Assembly (NCBI GenBank): GCA_035041965.1
Contig: JAPYMA010000518.1
Span: forward strand, 1 to 64,000
Length of the DNA stretch: 64,000 bases
Source of the DNA: Anisakis pegreffii
Taxonomy: Eukaryota; Nematoda; Chromadorea; Rhabditida; Anisakidae
Direction: 5' to 3'
Part shown: piece after piece, positions 10,701-25,700 of the stretch
Numbering within the stretch: the first letter of the stretch is position 1
Layout: the number at the start of each line of letters is the position of its first letter
Made by a program: the position numbers and the translations under genes
Notes under the pieces: model-generated
Database searches by the model: none
What the model saw: only the letters and a program-made list of their open reading frames with translations
Told to the model about the DNA's origin: nothing

Positions 10701-13700
10701 TCCAAAAAAAAATCCAAATTAAACCAAAAAAAGCTCATGAATGGATACCTCTCCTAAGTCACTATTACACCAGCTCTGGCCACATGAATCGCCATGCGGC
10801 AACTGCTTATGGCATGGATTAAGCTGCTCAACATCGGGTGCTATATGAAGGGAACCGCCACCGACAGCACCATTCGAGCGCTGCAGTGATAACATTAATT
10901 GATCCCACAGATCACATGCGTCCACATCCTGCTGACTTGGTCTTGTAGCAACTGTGAAGTTGAACAATAGCCCGTCAGGCCATGAACTAAAATTGAACCC
11001 TATTACCAGACGCCAGAAAAACACCTCGGCATTCAAACATGAAAATTTGATTGCCGTTTTATTCTCAGCAAATTAAACTTGTTGACATGGATACAGAGAA
11101 AATGAGAACGATTTTACGTTCCCGTGAACAATTCACAACTGAAAAAAACCATAAGCCTGACCCATTCGAAATACGAATATAAACCTGTTGACGGTCTTTG
11201 GATGTGTTATGTAATTAACTTCAGTGGTTACATATCGTGGAGCATAGGCGGTGCCGCCGAAGGATCGACTGATATCTCTTGAGAAGAGATCAGTGATCTC
11301 GATATATGGAACACTATCACTGTTACCGTACTCACTGCTGTATATCAACGGTTCATCGTCACGTGTGAGAATACGTAAAGTGAGCGGTGTTTGGTGAACA
11401 GCTTCACAGCGATCGTCACTGCTCGCTCTCGCCTCACCGGGCCTGCACGAGCACTCAACACCACCAACACAAACTTCATTCCTGGCCAGCAAACAAACAT
11501 TGTTACGACCACATGGAATGCCCTCAACTCGAGTTTGCTCTTCTTGTTGTTGCTGGCGTTCTTGTTCTTGCGAAATCACTCGATTTGCATGCTCTTTTTG
11601 GAATTCTATAACGCAAATATCTTTTAGATCACATTGCTCAAGTCAACGTTTTGCTCATGAAAAATTCCGAATTACAGTTTCAGTCTACGAATGAATTCAC
11701 TGCTGGAGTTACATTCGACAGAAGGATAGATTCCGCTTTAATGAAACTCATTTGCGAAGAAAATGATGTGGTTCAATCAGCACAGTTCTGATTACTGATT
11801 TGTAAACGAGACGAATACAACAGAACGTATCAGTTCAGCACTGTTTTGTTTTTCGGATGGAGTAGTGGATTTGTAGGTAGCCTGTTAATGTTAAGAGTAG
11901 CACCGAGAACTCACCAACACACACACGTCCGGGTTCAAGAGGATTGGGTGAGTTATCGTAAAAGCCATGATTACATCTGCACACGTAGCCATCATCAAGA
12001 TCCTCGCATTCAGCATTCTTATCGCAATGATTCAGATTCACATCAAGACATTCGTTCAGTCTGCAAATACGACCCGGCTGGCCTGGTGGAGACTCATCTC
12101 GATACGGTTCCTTACAGCGACACTCGTAACCACCAGCTAGATCGATACATTCTGCACGACGATCACAATCGTTCAGATTTGATGACTCGCATTCATTTAT
12201 TACTGAAATTTTCATCAATATGAGCCAAGCAATCATTTGGGGATATGGGAATTACGCTCAGAACGATGACAGTTTCAAGCAGTTGAAACTCTCTATGATT
12301 GCAACCGAGTAACGAACATGTTTCGGCTGAAGTTTGAAAATAGCAAAAAACTCCGTTCATTCCAGAAAAAAGTAATAATTTTATTGAACAATGTGAATAA
12401 AACCAGTTATTTCAAGTAAATCTCATCCAGCGGCTTGATCTCATCTATGATATAAAGGTAGCAACTCACTGTAATTGCATACGGTGCCCGGATGGATAGG
12501 ATTATCGTCATGATATCCTTCGCGACATCTGCATTCGTATCCCTCAGGTCGATCGACGCAATCGGCGAAACGAGAGCAATTGTTTAACGATGGATTTCTG
12601 CACTCGTTCACCTGCTGATAACAACGACGCCCGGGCCGGCTCGGATCCGGCGATCGATCCTCGGTATTAACAGGACATCGACAAGTGTATCCATCGGGTA
12701 GATCCTGGCAAACGGCAAGTGGATCGCAATCATTCAACGAGCGATCCAAGCACTCGTTTATCTGAATCGAGAACATTTCTTCAAATCAGTGAAGTTGCAT
12801 CAGATCATATAATAACCCGCAGTTAAACAATCATTTCCAAATAGTATTGGTCCTAGCGAAAATTCATTTGAAAACATTTAAACCTTCATTCATTTGTGAA
12901 ACTTTATTTGAGTCGTTCACTTCATAAAAGTAATTTCAAAAATTCATTCAAGACGATTCCTTCGAAAAAAGTACCATTTCAACACAGATTCTTCCAGGAC
13001 GTGATACTTTATCAGGTGACTGGTCAATGTACCCATCACGACATCTACATGTGTATTTATCGTCACCAGAACTAGTTTCACTACAAATCGCAGCTGGATG
13101 ACAATCGTTCTGAGTGGCGTCAAGGCAAACTGGTTCGGTGAGAACACACACTCGGCCAGGTTTACTGCTTACGTCTGGTGAACGATCCACGTATCCTTTC
13201 AAGCATTCGCAAGTGTACGTCTGCGCACCAGTTGCACGACACGTGCCTGCCGGATGACAGTCATTCAATAACGGATCTTGACATGGATGACCTGAAGCTC
13301 CAGATGAACATCAATTATAGAGATAAGAGGGAAAGGTACTGATAATAACTCTAATAGAACAACACTCGATACAATAGGATAATCCATATTCACTCGGTAT
13401 TGAGATGAGTACAGAGATAATGATCATATTAAATGTAATAGCAGTAATGGCGTAGCAATATTCACAACAAAATTCAATGAAGCTTTTCAGATATGATAAA
13501 GAGAACTTTCATGTTGATTGAGTAAATTATCGATGTGTTGATAGTAATCAGGAGTAGGACTTGATAAGGAACGAATAAAGCGTACGTGGAGGTGGTTTCG
13601 GAGGCGCCGGTGGCTCACAAACTCGACCGCTCAGGGATGGATCTTCGGATCGATCAACGTAGCCACGCGCACATTCACAGCGATACCCTTTCGGTTCATC

Positions 13701-16700
13701 GTAACAAATCGCATTTCGTGAGCAATTGTTGAGACGTGGATCACGGCAAGCGTTATCTATTGAATGATTACAAGTAATTTAGTCGGCTTCTAATATCAAT
13801 TTTGAACTCATTCATACAAAAATATAGGTTACCGCGTTATGTATTTTCAAAAAGAATAACGCAATAGCAGTTTTATTGGTGAACGAGTTTAATGAATTAG
13901 TAATGTATTGCTGGATTATATAACGAAGGTAATTGTGCACATAAATGTGATGATATAAATCTAGAGCGACTTACTGCGAACACAGATTCGACCTTTCTTC
14001 CCTTCGGGGGACTGATCAACGTAACCTTGAATACACGTGCACTCATAATTATTACCACCAAGTGGCTCACAAACTGCTGCTGAACTGCAATCGTGATTCG
14101 GTGGGCACACTTCTGAAACCAATAGGAGAATATATCAACGGAAAATTGTGAAATTAGAATAATACTGTTCTATGACGACAGCAGAATACCAATTCATCCT
14201 GGTAGTGTATTGCAGAATACATTCTTAAATAAAAGCAAGTAAATGCAAATATACAGTGGTTCATTGTATGTATGACTAAACTGACCAGGCAATCCACAGA
14301 CACGACCAGGTTGCGTGAGTAGATTTGGTGATCGATCAACGTAACCGTCTTTACATTCACATGTATAACCTTCTTCCAGATCGCGACACTCAGCTTGAGC
14401 ACTGCACGTATGACGATTGGTTGCGCATTCGTCTACTAACTGCATAATTCAGTCGAAATTAGTGGGTTTGAAACACATGATGCTAACGGTAAGGAGAAAA
14501 TCAGTGCTTCACATTTGCTTGACGCATCTCGATGTATTTGGAACGGCAAAAAAAGCGATACGAGAATGTATGAATGGCAAACCTGAACGCAAACTCGTCC
14601 AGGCCGATTGTATTTGTTCGGTGAGCGATCAGTGTATCCTTTCGCACACTCACAAGTGAACGATTGCTCATTATCGCGACAGATTGCATTCGGATCGCAA
14701 TCGTGCTTACCATTCAAACACTCGTTTTCAACTGGAATTTTTCAATATTTCTTCTAAGTGCTGATTACAACCAATGTACTCATCATTTAAACGAAAAAAT
14801 GCATGTGTGATAGGTGGAATATAATGAATCAAATATGAGATAACTGAAGAAATAAAAACATACAAACAAGGCAAACACGTCCCGGGAATGCGGGATTCGG
14901 TGAGATATCTTTTGAATTCGCAGGACACTCGCACAGATACGAATCTGTTGTATCCGTACATTTAGCCATTTTATCGCAATCATTCAATTTTGGATCATCA
15001 CATCTGAAAAACAATGCGGTGATTTGCAAGAACTCTTTGAAGAGTCGTTTGTTTGTCAATTTAAAAAAAAACGAGTTAATGCGAATGAAGTTATAAATAT
15101 AAGAATAACAAAAGAGTTGAACACCACAAAAATGAGAAATGACTAACTCGTTAATGATAGGTCGACAAGCACGGCCACGGAATGTTGGCGATGGTGAAAC
15201 ATCGAGGAAGTTTGGTTTGCACTCGCAACGATAACCGTCTTCTTCATCAATACACTTGGCATTCTTATCGCAGCTAAATGAACAGGATTTTCGCATTAAT
15301 TGTTAACGTTCGCTTTTTCGCGCTATCAGTATTTGACTGAATTGAATTTTCGTTGAGTGATACCTTATTACTTTACAACATTTATTGAATCATGCAAATA
15401 AAACCACATTGCATATCAATACGAAACGAAAGAAGATACCTGTTGAGTTCAGGTTTAGCGCATTCGTTGATCATCTGTTTACACAATCTGCCTGGTCGTT
15501 CTGGTTTCAGGTCCATGAACCCTTGATGGCATTTACATTCATATCCATCATCAAGATCGGTACATTCGGCATTCTGATGACAATCGTTCAAATGAGGGAA
15601 CTGACACTCGTTTACTACTGAAAATCCATTTCAATAGGACATGTTATACACACCTGGTGAATGTTCTCCAACTGAACTAATCAGCCAAACCAGTTTAATC
15701 TGCAGATTCGAATATTCGTACTTAGTTTTTGAACAATGAAATAAAGAGACTTGACAAAAGCATGTGAAATGAATCATCAAAAACTGACAAGGTTGACAGA
15801 ATCGTCCTGGTTTATCGGACACTGAAACATCTTTGAAACCTTGACGACACTTGCAAGTATATGAATCTGGCTGATCAATACAATCTGCACTCGGATGACA
15901 ATCGTTCAATTGTGGATATTCACATTCATTGATCACTGAACATGCTTTTGTTTTGGGATCACGACTGTAGTTGATTGGACATGCGCATTTCGGTACACCA
16001 TTGATTAGACGACAAACCTTAAATATGCGATAGTTAAAAGATGAATAAAGTAAATTGAAATGGCTCGATCACAACCGAAAGAAACGTGAAATGAATATCA
16101 AAAAGTTCCTATAATTATTACATCAGACTCAAAAAGAAACAAAATCCATTCAATACAAGCAAAAACAAACTTCATTGAGCTGTTGTTTGCAAGAGTTAAG
16201 ACTATCGACACGGCATTCATCCGGTGGAGGTGTAGGTCTGGGTACACAAAGACGTCCGGGTAATGATGCTCGGTTGGGACTTTGGTCAATGAACTCCGAT
16301 TTGCAATGACACGTATAACCTTGTGCTAAATCCTGACATATCGCATTCGAATGACAGTCGTGTTTACCCAGACGACACTCATCCACCAATGCGGGACGAC
16401 AAATACGACCCGGACGATTTTGAGGATCGGGTGACTCGTCGACGAAATCATCGCGACACTTGCAAAGGAATGACTCAGCTGTATCGATACAATCAGCATT
16501 CGGAGAGCAATCGTGACGATTCTCTTTACATTCGTTGATCCCTGAATCGATTTCAGTATTAAGCTCATAAAATTACTTTATGTTTGCACAAAATTTTGGT
16601 TCTAAACCAAAAAACATTTCGCACTCTCCATACTGCACCATGTGTGATATTTATATATCAATGCAAAGCTTAACTATAATAATACAATGAGGAAACCGTT

Positions 16701-19700
16701 ATTCATATAAGGCGAACTTATAAATCAAATGAACAATACTCTCTTGTTACCGAGCCTGAGCCAGGCTAAAATTTGGTTTGTTAATAATCTTTCAAAGAAC
16801 GCAGAAATACTCACTCAAAAGACATCTTCTGCCTGGCTTATTGACCGTATCCGGTGAAACATCAATATACTTAGCAGGACAAGCGCAAACATACGAATCC
16901 TCTGTATCCGTGCATGTTGCCTCAGATGAACAATCGTTCTGACCGGTTCGACACTCGTCGACAACTGAAATTAATTATTGTTAAGCAAAATCAACGTTCA
17001 TCTTCAAATCAGTTAAGACAAAACTGAAGATGAGATTGCGAGACGTCAAAAGACGGGATCGCATTCGAGTAATGGATAGTGAAAAGGAAGACTAACGTCG
17101 TTTGCATTTGCGTCCAGGTCTGTTCTGTCGATCGAATGAGACATCCAAATAGTTGATCGCGCATCTGCACGTAAACGAATCAGGTGTATCCTCACAAATA
17201 CCACCATCCCGAGCGCAGTCATCTGTTCCCTTCTCACATTCGTTCTCCACTGTAAGATTGTGCCATTATTTGGATATGTTGATTACAATTTATCTAACCA
17301 ACGTAAATCATTTGCTTCTAAAAAACAACAATGAAGCTCTACTGTAATTCATTATATTGGAAACGCACGCTATCGTAAAGATTCGTATCGATCTACTTTC
17401 TTATCTCTCTAAGAGAATGTTAAAGAATGTTAAAAAGAAGCAATTATGATCAGAAGAAATGCATTTCTGCCGCTATACTCGAATTTATCAGTGTGGTGGC
17501 ATCCTGAACTAAATTTTTTGAGAAATCGCGAATTGTATGAATGTGTAGTAATGCAGTTGATTACTTAAAAGTGTATGATTACTTTCTCGTAATGTAATGA
17601 ATAAACAACTCACATGGTTTGCACAGTCGGCCAGGTTTAGTGGTGATACTCGGTGAGATATCCAAGAAACCTTGTCTACATCTGCACAAATATCCTTCAT
17701 CAGTATCTGTGCAAATCGCACGATCCGGTGAATCACAATCGTTCAACGTTGGATTGTCACATTCCGGAATCACTAAATACATTCATGTTTTCAGAGAGGC
17801 ATTATTCCGCCCGCAACATTATCTCAGCGTCATAGTTCGCTAATGATTACAACGAAAAAATCGCCTTGGATCCTACTTTGATTGCCTACCCAAATGGAGC
17901 ATACGAATTTTCAGAGCAATAATCTTGTTCTGCCAGCATGACACGTACCACTCGCGTAACCAAAAGAATTTAGAGGTAGATTTAAAGAGCGATGGTGATG
18001 GACACTTGTAATGAGGTTAATAAGAGAGAACTGTTGATAAATGTTCACAAAAATGAAATTAAAATCGTACGTGGAATGCAAACACGTCCCGGCTTCGATG
18101 CATCAGGACTCTTATCACGGAAACCAGGTTGACACGCACAAACGTAATCCTTATTACCTCGAGGAATGCACCTCGCATTCCGATCACAATCATTCTTATT
18201 CGCTGAACAACGATCGTTATGTTCTTCTGCAATTCATGCACCAATTATTATCACGGATTCCTGTTTGGCATTGAGATGATGATTTCGAGCCGAAACTGGC
18301 AAAATATTCTTCTCTTCAACGCGTTTCAACAACCTCATGCACACCAAATTTTTCACCCACTCAATCGCTCTCTGCCTGTGCTTGCGAGCATGAGCCAAGG
18401 AAAATTTTTGCCCATATTTTGCTCATGTGCTTGCAAGCGTTCCCTATGGCTGACCACACCCAAAGATTTGTTGTAATGGTATGAAATAAATAAATGAACG
18501 CGTTTAAATAACGATATGAATAATCTTCTTTACAAATGAACAACCTTTCACACAATTTCGTCCTGGATTACGCAGTTCGTCCAGATCATTGAATCCATTT
18601 TTGCAGATACATTTATATGAATCGGCTGTATCGATGCATATCGCATTCTTATGACAGGTATTCAATGAAGGATCCGCACATTCGTTCACTACCTTCTTGC
18701 AAACAACGCCACCGAATCTGAATCGATGAACATATTGAATTAATTGCAAGAACATCGATAACCATCACTGACTGTCATTTAGCACAATCAATCAACGCAC
18801 CGACCGAATATCAAGTTGAGGATCGCGAATGGAAAACGATTGAGCAATAGTTAGAAATTCTAAAATTCAAGTGTGAAAAGATATTCAATGCGTACTGATG
18901 TGGATTAGGTGAGAAATCGATGAAACCGGGCTTGCAACGACAAATATATCCGTCGGTTGTATCTGTGCAAATTGCATCCGGTGAGCATTTGTGAGTACCA
19001 TCAAGGCATTCGTTTTTTTCAGCAACACACAACCGACCAGGTTTATTGATTGGATCAGCACTCTGATCAATGAATCCCTTCTTGCAGATACACAAATAGC
19101 CATCGTCCGTATCGATACACTGTGCAGATTGATCACAATCGTGCGCGCCCAACAAGCATTCATCACGCACTTCAATTAATTTACTGTTACGTAAACTGAG
19201 TGCAAGCATTCAACAATATCAGAAGGAAACTTTTGAAACGAATGTGAAATACTTTAAAGAAAATTGAGAATATCTCATAGAAGATATAAAACGGCAAGCT
19301 GCTGATTAGATCCTTGATTATCGCTTTCTTAAAAACTTCACAACTGATCAGCGAAGATTTCAAAGTTGTTGTCGAGTATAAAACGATACAATGTATGTGT
19401 CAATAATCATTTCATTTTGACTGATTTCATAAGAAAACTTCAAATTTTAGGACTGCGTACGGCTGCACTAATGAAAAAATGATCACCTACACATTATAAT
19501 CACATTCATTTGGTTAAATCAATCAAATTATAATACTTACAACAAATTCCGGTAACGGAATGCCGTTTCTCTCCTTGTGAGCATTGGCACGAATGGTATT
19601 GGCCAGATGAATGAAGAAGACATTTTTCACGTTTTCGCCCGTCACACGGATTCGGTAACGTCGGGTCACACGACCCCGGTATGGTGCATTCACCTGTTCT

Positions 19701-22700
19701 TGAATTACGTTCGTACCCAACCGAACATTCGCACTGAAATCGGGTAATATGCATATGTTATATTCTCGTTGCGTTCAGCAGAAATTACTCATTGATATGT
19801 CAAACTCACTCGATATTTGCCACCCTTGTCACGAGTGCAGTGCTCATTTCGAGCGCATGTCACACCACCATTATTGCAATCGCTATCGTGTGACGGTAAC
19901 ACTCTCGGTTCATTCTGCTCGGTTTTCCTTACTGTAAGCACTAAAATTATTGAAATATTTATTCACAACCCTCGTTCATTCCGACAGCAATGTTTGAGTT
20001 TGACAAATCAATTGCAGTTTGAGTAGACGTTAACTGGGCACCAGCATTTTTTATCGTTGAACTATTGCGCATATTATGTTCAATGGGTCAGTCATGTATG
20101 CTAGTGGCAAGTGCTTACCGCAGACTCCGGTACGACGATCTCTCGAATAGCCATCTGGACATTTGCAACGATAGTTTGATAGCGGTGTGAGCGAACATAT
20201 CTCAGGATTCGGACATGATGTGGTGATTTGTGGATTGCACAACTCTCCACCACACACCCTTGTCTCTGGATGACGCTCGAATCCCTCAGGACATTGACAA
20301 CGACTAACACCATTCTCCTGGAAACAATTCACTCATCATTCAAAAACATCTGATTATAAATTCACTGGGCTTACAGCCATTTTCAGCCTTTAGCAATTGA
20401 TGAACGTTTAATGAAAAAGGATTAACGATCCATTGAACTGAAAAAATTACAGTTCTAATGGTAAGCGATACAGCAAATAATAATAATAACAAAACGATCT
20501 GCTATGGTTTCGATAGCAACATACTTGGACGCAGACTTCATTTTCCGAGCGATCACATCCAGTCTGTCCGGATGCACTACAACCGGATGTTGGTCTTGCT
20601 TTAGGTTCAGGTGATGGGCATGCAGCCTTCTGAATCAAGGATCTCAATCGTGTATCCAAATCCTTGAAACGATCCACATAAAACCATCGTCTTGGTGATC
20701 CAGCAATCGATTCCAGTTCAGACGCTAACACATGATCAGTAACACCGATCGCGAACATGTTCACATGCAGTCGACGTGCCGACATGGCTGGTTCGGTGAC
20801 GTTGTCCTGACTGCGTCCATCAGTGATCACGATCGCCACCCGTGCAACCGCATCGCTTTCGGCACGTGCGCCACGCCTCTCCGAAAACCCTTCCATTACC
20901 ATATGTTGAATCGCTGCACCCGTCCTTCAAATCAATTTCTTGATCTCTATACGATCCATCATGTGTACACCAAATTTTTCGTTAAATTGATTCCGGTAAA
21001 TCAAATTATGCATTGCATCATTTCGACCCGATAAAATCTTGTCTGTCCTGAGACAAAAAGAATTACTACTCAAAATGAGAAACCCTCTCTGAGCTTTGAT
21101 TCGAAGCAAAAGAACATCGTGTAGGAAATCCAGAATGAATCGAGAAATATTTGCGTGAAAGGAACTTGTGTTAGTTTATATTTATGATACAATAGAGCAT
21201 TCAGCATCGATGAGCCAAATAATATTCAACGGCTGTGTTGATTTCAGCCAGGATTGTTTTTAAACAAGTTGTCTTTACCTGGTCAATCCAGTGAGATAGT
21301 GCACTTCAGAGATAGCCTGTACAACTGAAGCTTTATCGCTGTATTGATTCAAATCAAATTCATGTCTTATTTGATCTGAGTATTGAATCAATCCAACTCG
21401 TGTATGGTCGAGACCGATATCGAACAATTCAACGAACTCCTTCACAAACCGTAGTACCTTGAAAAGAGTTGTTCATTTTGAGAATCTTTCTAACGTAATA
21501 TCTGAATGTATTACAGTGAAAGTACTCGGTTCGAAATTCAAAGATCTCCTGAGGCTACCGGAATTGACAGCTAACTGATGAATACGTTAAGTTTTCAGTC
21601 ATGTTTTCATGCAGAACTAATGATTGACATTCTTTTGTAACATGGACCAAATCGTCCACTTCATTCAATGTTGAGTGACTGAATGGTAATGAAGTGAAAG
21701 TTTCAAATTACTATCATTACACCCACACACCTTCAAATGGTGAGAGGTGAATCGTTTAGAAAAACTGACCTCATGTTTGAAAACATACGATCCGATTGAA
21801 CCCGAACCATCGATCAAAAACATCAAATCGGTTTTTTGCTTCGGACAAGTGGTTTGTACCGTACAAACACGACCCGGTTGAAGATTGGCACTTGATGAGA
21901 CGTCAACGAAACCAGCATAACACTGGCAAGTGTATGAATCGGGTGTATCCAAACAATCCGCATTCTCATCGCATGTATTCAATGAACGATCAGCACATTC
22001 ATTACTTGCTGAAACTCAGTGGGATTAATTTGAGTTCAATGTTTTATAGCAATTAATACATAATTATAGGAGTCGACGAGCATGTAATGATGCAATCGAA
22101 AGAATAATTTTGGACAAGAAAACTTCATCAAAGCTTTTCCATAAGATGCAATAAATGTCACTGAAAACAGGTAGTTGAAAGGTTGATAATGCAACTTTGT
22201 GATCATATTTATGCCAAAATAAAGAGTAACAAACCGTTACTGCACCGCCGTCCAGGTGCGAGTTGGGCTTGAGATGAAGTATCGATAAAGCCTTCATTAC
22301 AAACACAAATGTAACCGTTCGTCGAGTCGATGCATTTCGCATTCGGTGAACAATCACTTGCTCCTGTCGCACATTCGTTAATCACTGAAATTTTGCAATT
22401 TCCACCTTGAAGTTCATTGCAAAATGTCACAAATTGGTATCATCAATAATAAGAATTTGACTGATTTTGAGTCCGATGAAGTCGATTAAGTGAGTGGAGT
22501 TGATAAAATTTGCAGAATTCCAGTAGATCATTTGGTAGGGTTTCGGAACAATTTGAAAGAAGATATTCAATCAGGTCTTGAATTCCTTACATTCTTTGCA
22601 TTTCCTTCCAGGCTTATTCTCGGGATCTGGTGAAACATCGATGAATCCTGGTCGACACTGGCATTTATAGCTATCGAATGCGTTCGAACATACTGCATTT

Positions 22701-25700
22701 TTATCACAATCATTCGTCCCGGTACATGCCGAATACACTGAAAAATTAAACAACACTTCGATTGATTCTTCCTCTGAATTGATAAGTTTGAGGAGATGCG
22801 ATTGCAAATCCAACCAAATCAATAGCAAGTAACATTCAACATAAAAAGGATTCTATTGGGTGAGAGTTAAATCGGAATATGGCACTGGATTAATTGAATG
22901 AATGAGTAAATGAATAAAAGATTCACATCGACAAGTTCCATCGGTGAATCTGAATGCATTCGGTGCACATTCACAAACGAATTGGCCTCTCGCTTTACGA
23001 TCTGTACAAATCTCATTGGTGGCACAACGCGGACGTTTTGGATCACAAGAATCCACTTGAGTTTGCGATAATTGATCGAGCTGAGCTTCTTTGTGTTCTT
23101 TCGGTTTACGGCATATACGTCCAGGATAATGTGTTATGTTTGGTGACGCATCCAGAAATCCCTTACGGCACGTACATATATAACTGAAAGTATTCGCTTT
23201 ATCTAACAATCTTAGATTTTGAAACAGTTCCGTTGAAGACTACGGGATTTTTGATGAGAGGAAACATGAACTGAAGTGATTGTAATAGAGAATGAAAACT
23301 GTTTTGAATAACGATAATGAGAAGTTTACAAATGAGAGAAATGGAATCGAACCCTTCTTTAGCATCTTCACAGATCGCATTCTCAGAGCAATCGTTCAGG
23401 GTAACATCAAGACATTCATTCACCGCTTCAACGCATCGTCGTCCTGGTAGACGATTGAAAGAACTTGAAATATCCGCAAAGCCCGGACGACACCTGGAAA
23501 TTCACAGAATGCAATAAGCATACTATTCAGTTGCTCATCACCAATGCACCTTTCTATGTGATGTGAATTCGATAAACTGATTTTGCAATTTTGCGAGAAA
23601 AGTTTCCTTTTGTTGAAAATAAAATGCCTTAGAAAGAGCACTCCGGAGTGAATAAAATGATGAATAGGAAGGATATCAACGATACGATACCAACCTGCAT
23701 GTGTAACTCTCTTCAGTGTCAACGCAAATCGCATTGCTATCACAATCAACGTTGTATTTCTTTGCATTCGAACACTCGTTAACGCGTTCACGGCACACTC
23801 GCCCTCTCGTTCCAGCTGGTGACAAATCTGCGAATCCACTTCGACATCTACACAAATATCCTTCTGCCTGTAATATCCAATCCTTATCATCAGGCAAAAG
23901 AAACAACCATTTCTTCACCATAACCACATGATTTATTCACCACTTTTCTTGTTACTGACATTTAATTACTGCAATTTAGATGTTTGAAAGGTAATTTGTC
24001 GGATGACTACACAAGGTTGTTGTTCTTTGTTTGTTTTTTTTTTGCTGAATGTTGAAACTCTTTTAGACCTCTTGCTATCGATATTCTTCAAGGTTTTGTC
24101 AAGACTATCGATATTCGTCGTATGAACTATCGCTGTCTGCAAAGTTAAAGTCAATGAAACTTATTTGATCACCTGATCAATGCAGTCAGCATTCTCCGAG
24201 CAGTCATTCAAACGTTTATCTTGACACTCATTAATCACCAAACATCTGCCATCCGGTAATCGATTATAGCCAGCCGCACATTCACATTTGTAGGTTCCAT
24301 TCAAGAACAGACACACTTCTTTCTTGTGAATATCACAGCTCATCGGATCATTCACATCACATTCCGGTGGTTCAGGTATTACTGCTGAAATCACTTCAAT
24401 TAACCCACAAAGATCATTCAGAATGCCATACTCACAAATAACCTCTACTGTTCCTTTGATCTAGATTAGAGGTTGAATTTTAAATGAACTGATGAATCAA
24501 CCGCTTTTTTAGTTGATAATCTATGAGCTGTAGATTGCGTTTGGATGGTTCAAAGAGTCAAAATACTGACCTCTGACACAAACTCGGCCAGGATGCGATT
24601 TTGGATCGGGACTTTCATCACGATAGCCATCACGACATCGGCAAGTGAACGCTTCGGCTGTATCAATACAAGATGCAGACGCTGAGCAATCGTGTTTACC
24701 CTCAGCGCACTCGTTTATCACTCTGAATCATCGAATCGTTTCATTCGTATTTTTTATCTTTTCTCATCATTTCACTACCAAAATTCTTTCAGCATATGCA
24801 CATTCCAACACAATTCTGCACCGGCATTTCAATGCGTTCTCAGATATCCATAAAGATGTCGTTGACTCTCAGAGCCAATGCATCCAACAATTTATTTTCG
24901 AATTTAAGATAATTATTCACGATTATGATCACTTCAGATTAAACGAATAAACAAAGTCAGTCTCACTAATCATATTGACACTTTTCGTAAAAATCAATTA
25001 TTCGCCGTAATCATTAGGGTTTGAGATACAGCATATGAGAAGGGAATTGCAGCATGCGTAATAATTCAAGATTTGAATTTTTCAGCCTTGAGATTTGAAT
25101 TTTCAATCGAAATTCCAATTTTCATTCCAATGATCAGATTCGAAATTCCAGTTGTTAAAAGTAATTTTCGGAGATGAAATGTATCAATCCGAAAACGGAT
25201 ATGGAATGTGGCTCTGTTCATCTCAACATATTTTCATCACATGGGAATTGAGGCTGAATAACAGATGTTGTAAATGAACAACAGAAACAAACCTTCTACA
25301 GACTCGTCCTGGTGTCATTCCATGTTGACGTGAAACATCGAGATAGCCAGATGCACATTCACAAATCGGTCCTGCGGGCGTTTCTCGGCAATCCGCTTCC
25401 GGTGCGCAGTCGGTCGTAGCGCATTGATTCGCTGAATGAGGTTATTGATTTTAAAACTCTGATTTGTTACAGGTACCGTTGGAATGTTTTAACCACAGCA
25501 AAATGTTGCATTCATCGACGATACTATCTTTTTCACGGGCACAAGCATAAGAGAATCGTTAGCAGGTAATCATCTGTTGAGAGGTAGAAACTGATTATGT
25601 GGTTGTTGAGGCTAAATATAGGAGCGAAATGTTCCGAAGCAAAAACGCAAGTCGATTTAATGGAAGATCAGTTTCATTGTTCATATGGCTGAAGGGAGCT

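Noticed and set aside
18800..18850. Possible extra mua-3 exon between 18896 and 18717
   Set aside because: An open stretch with an acceptor-like TTTTAG exists, but its phase does not fit the next exon, whereas direct joining of 18896 to 18717 does.
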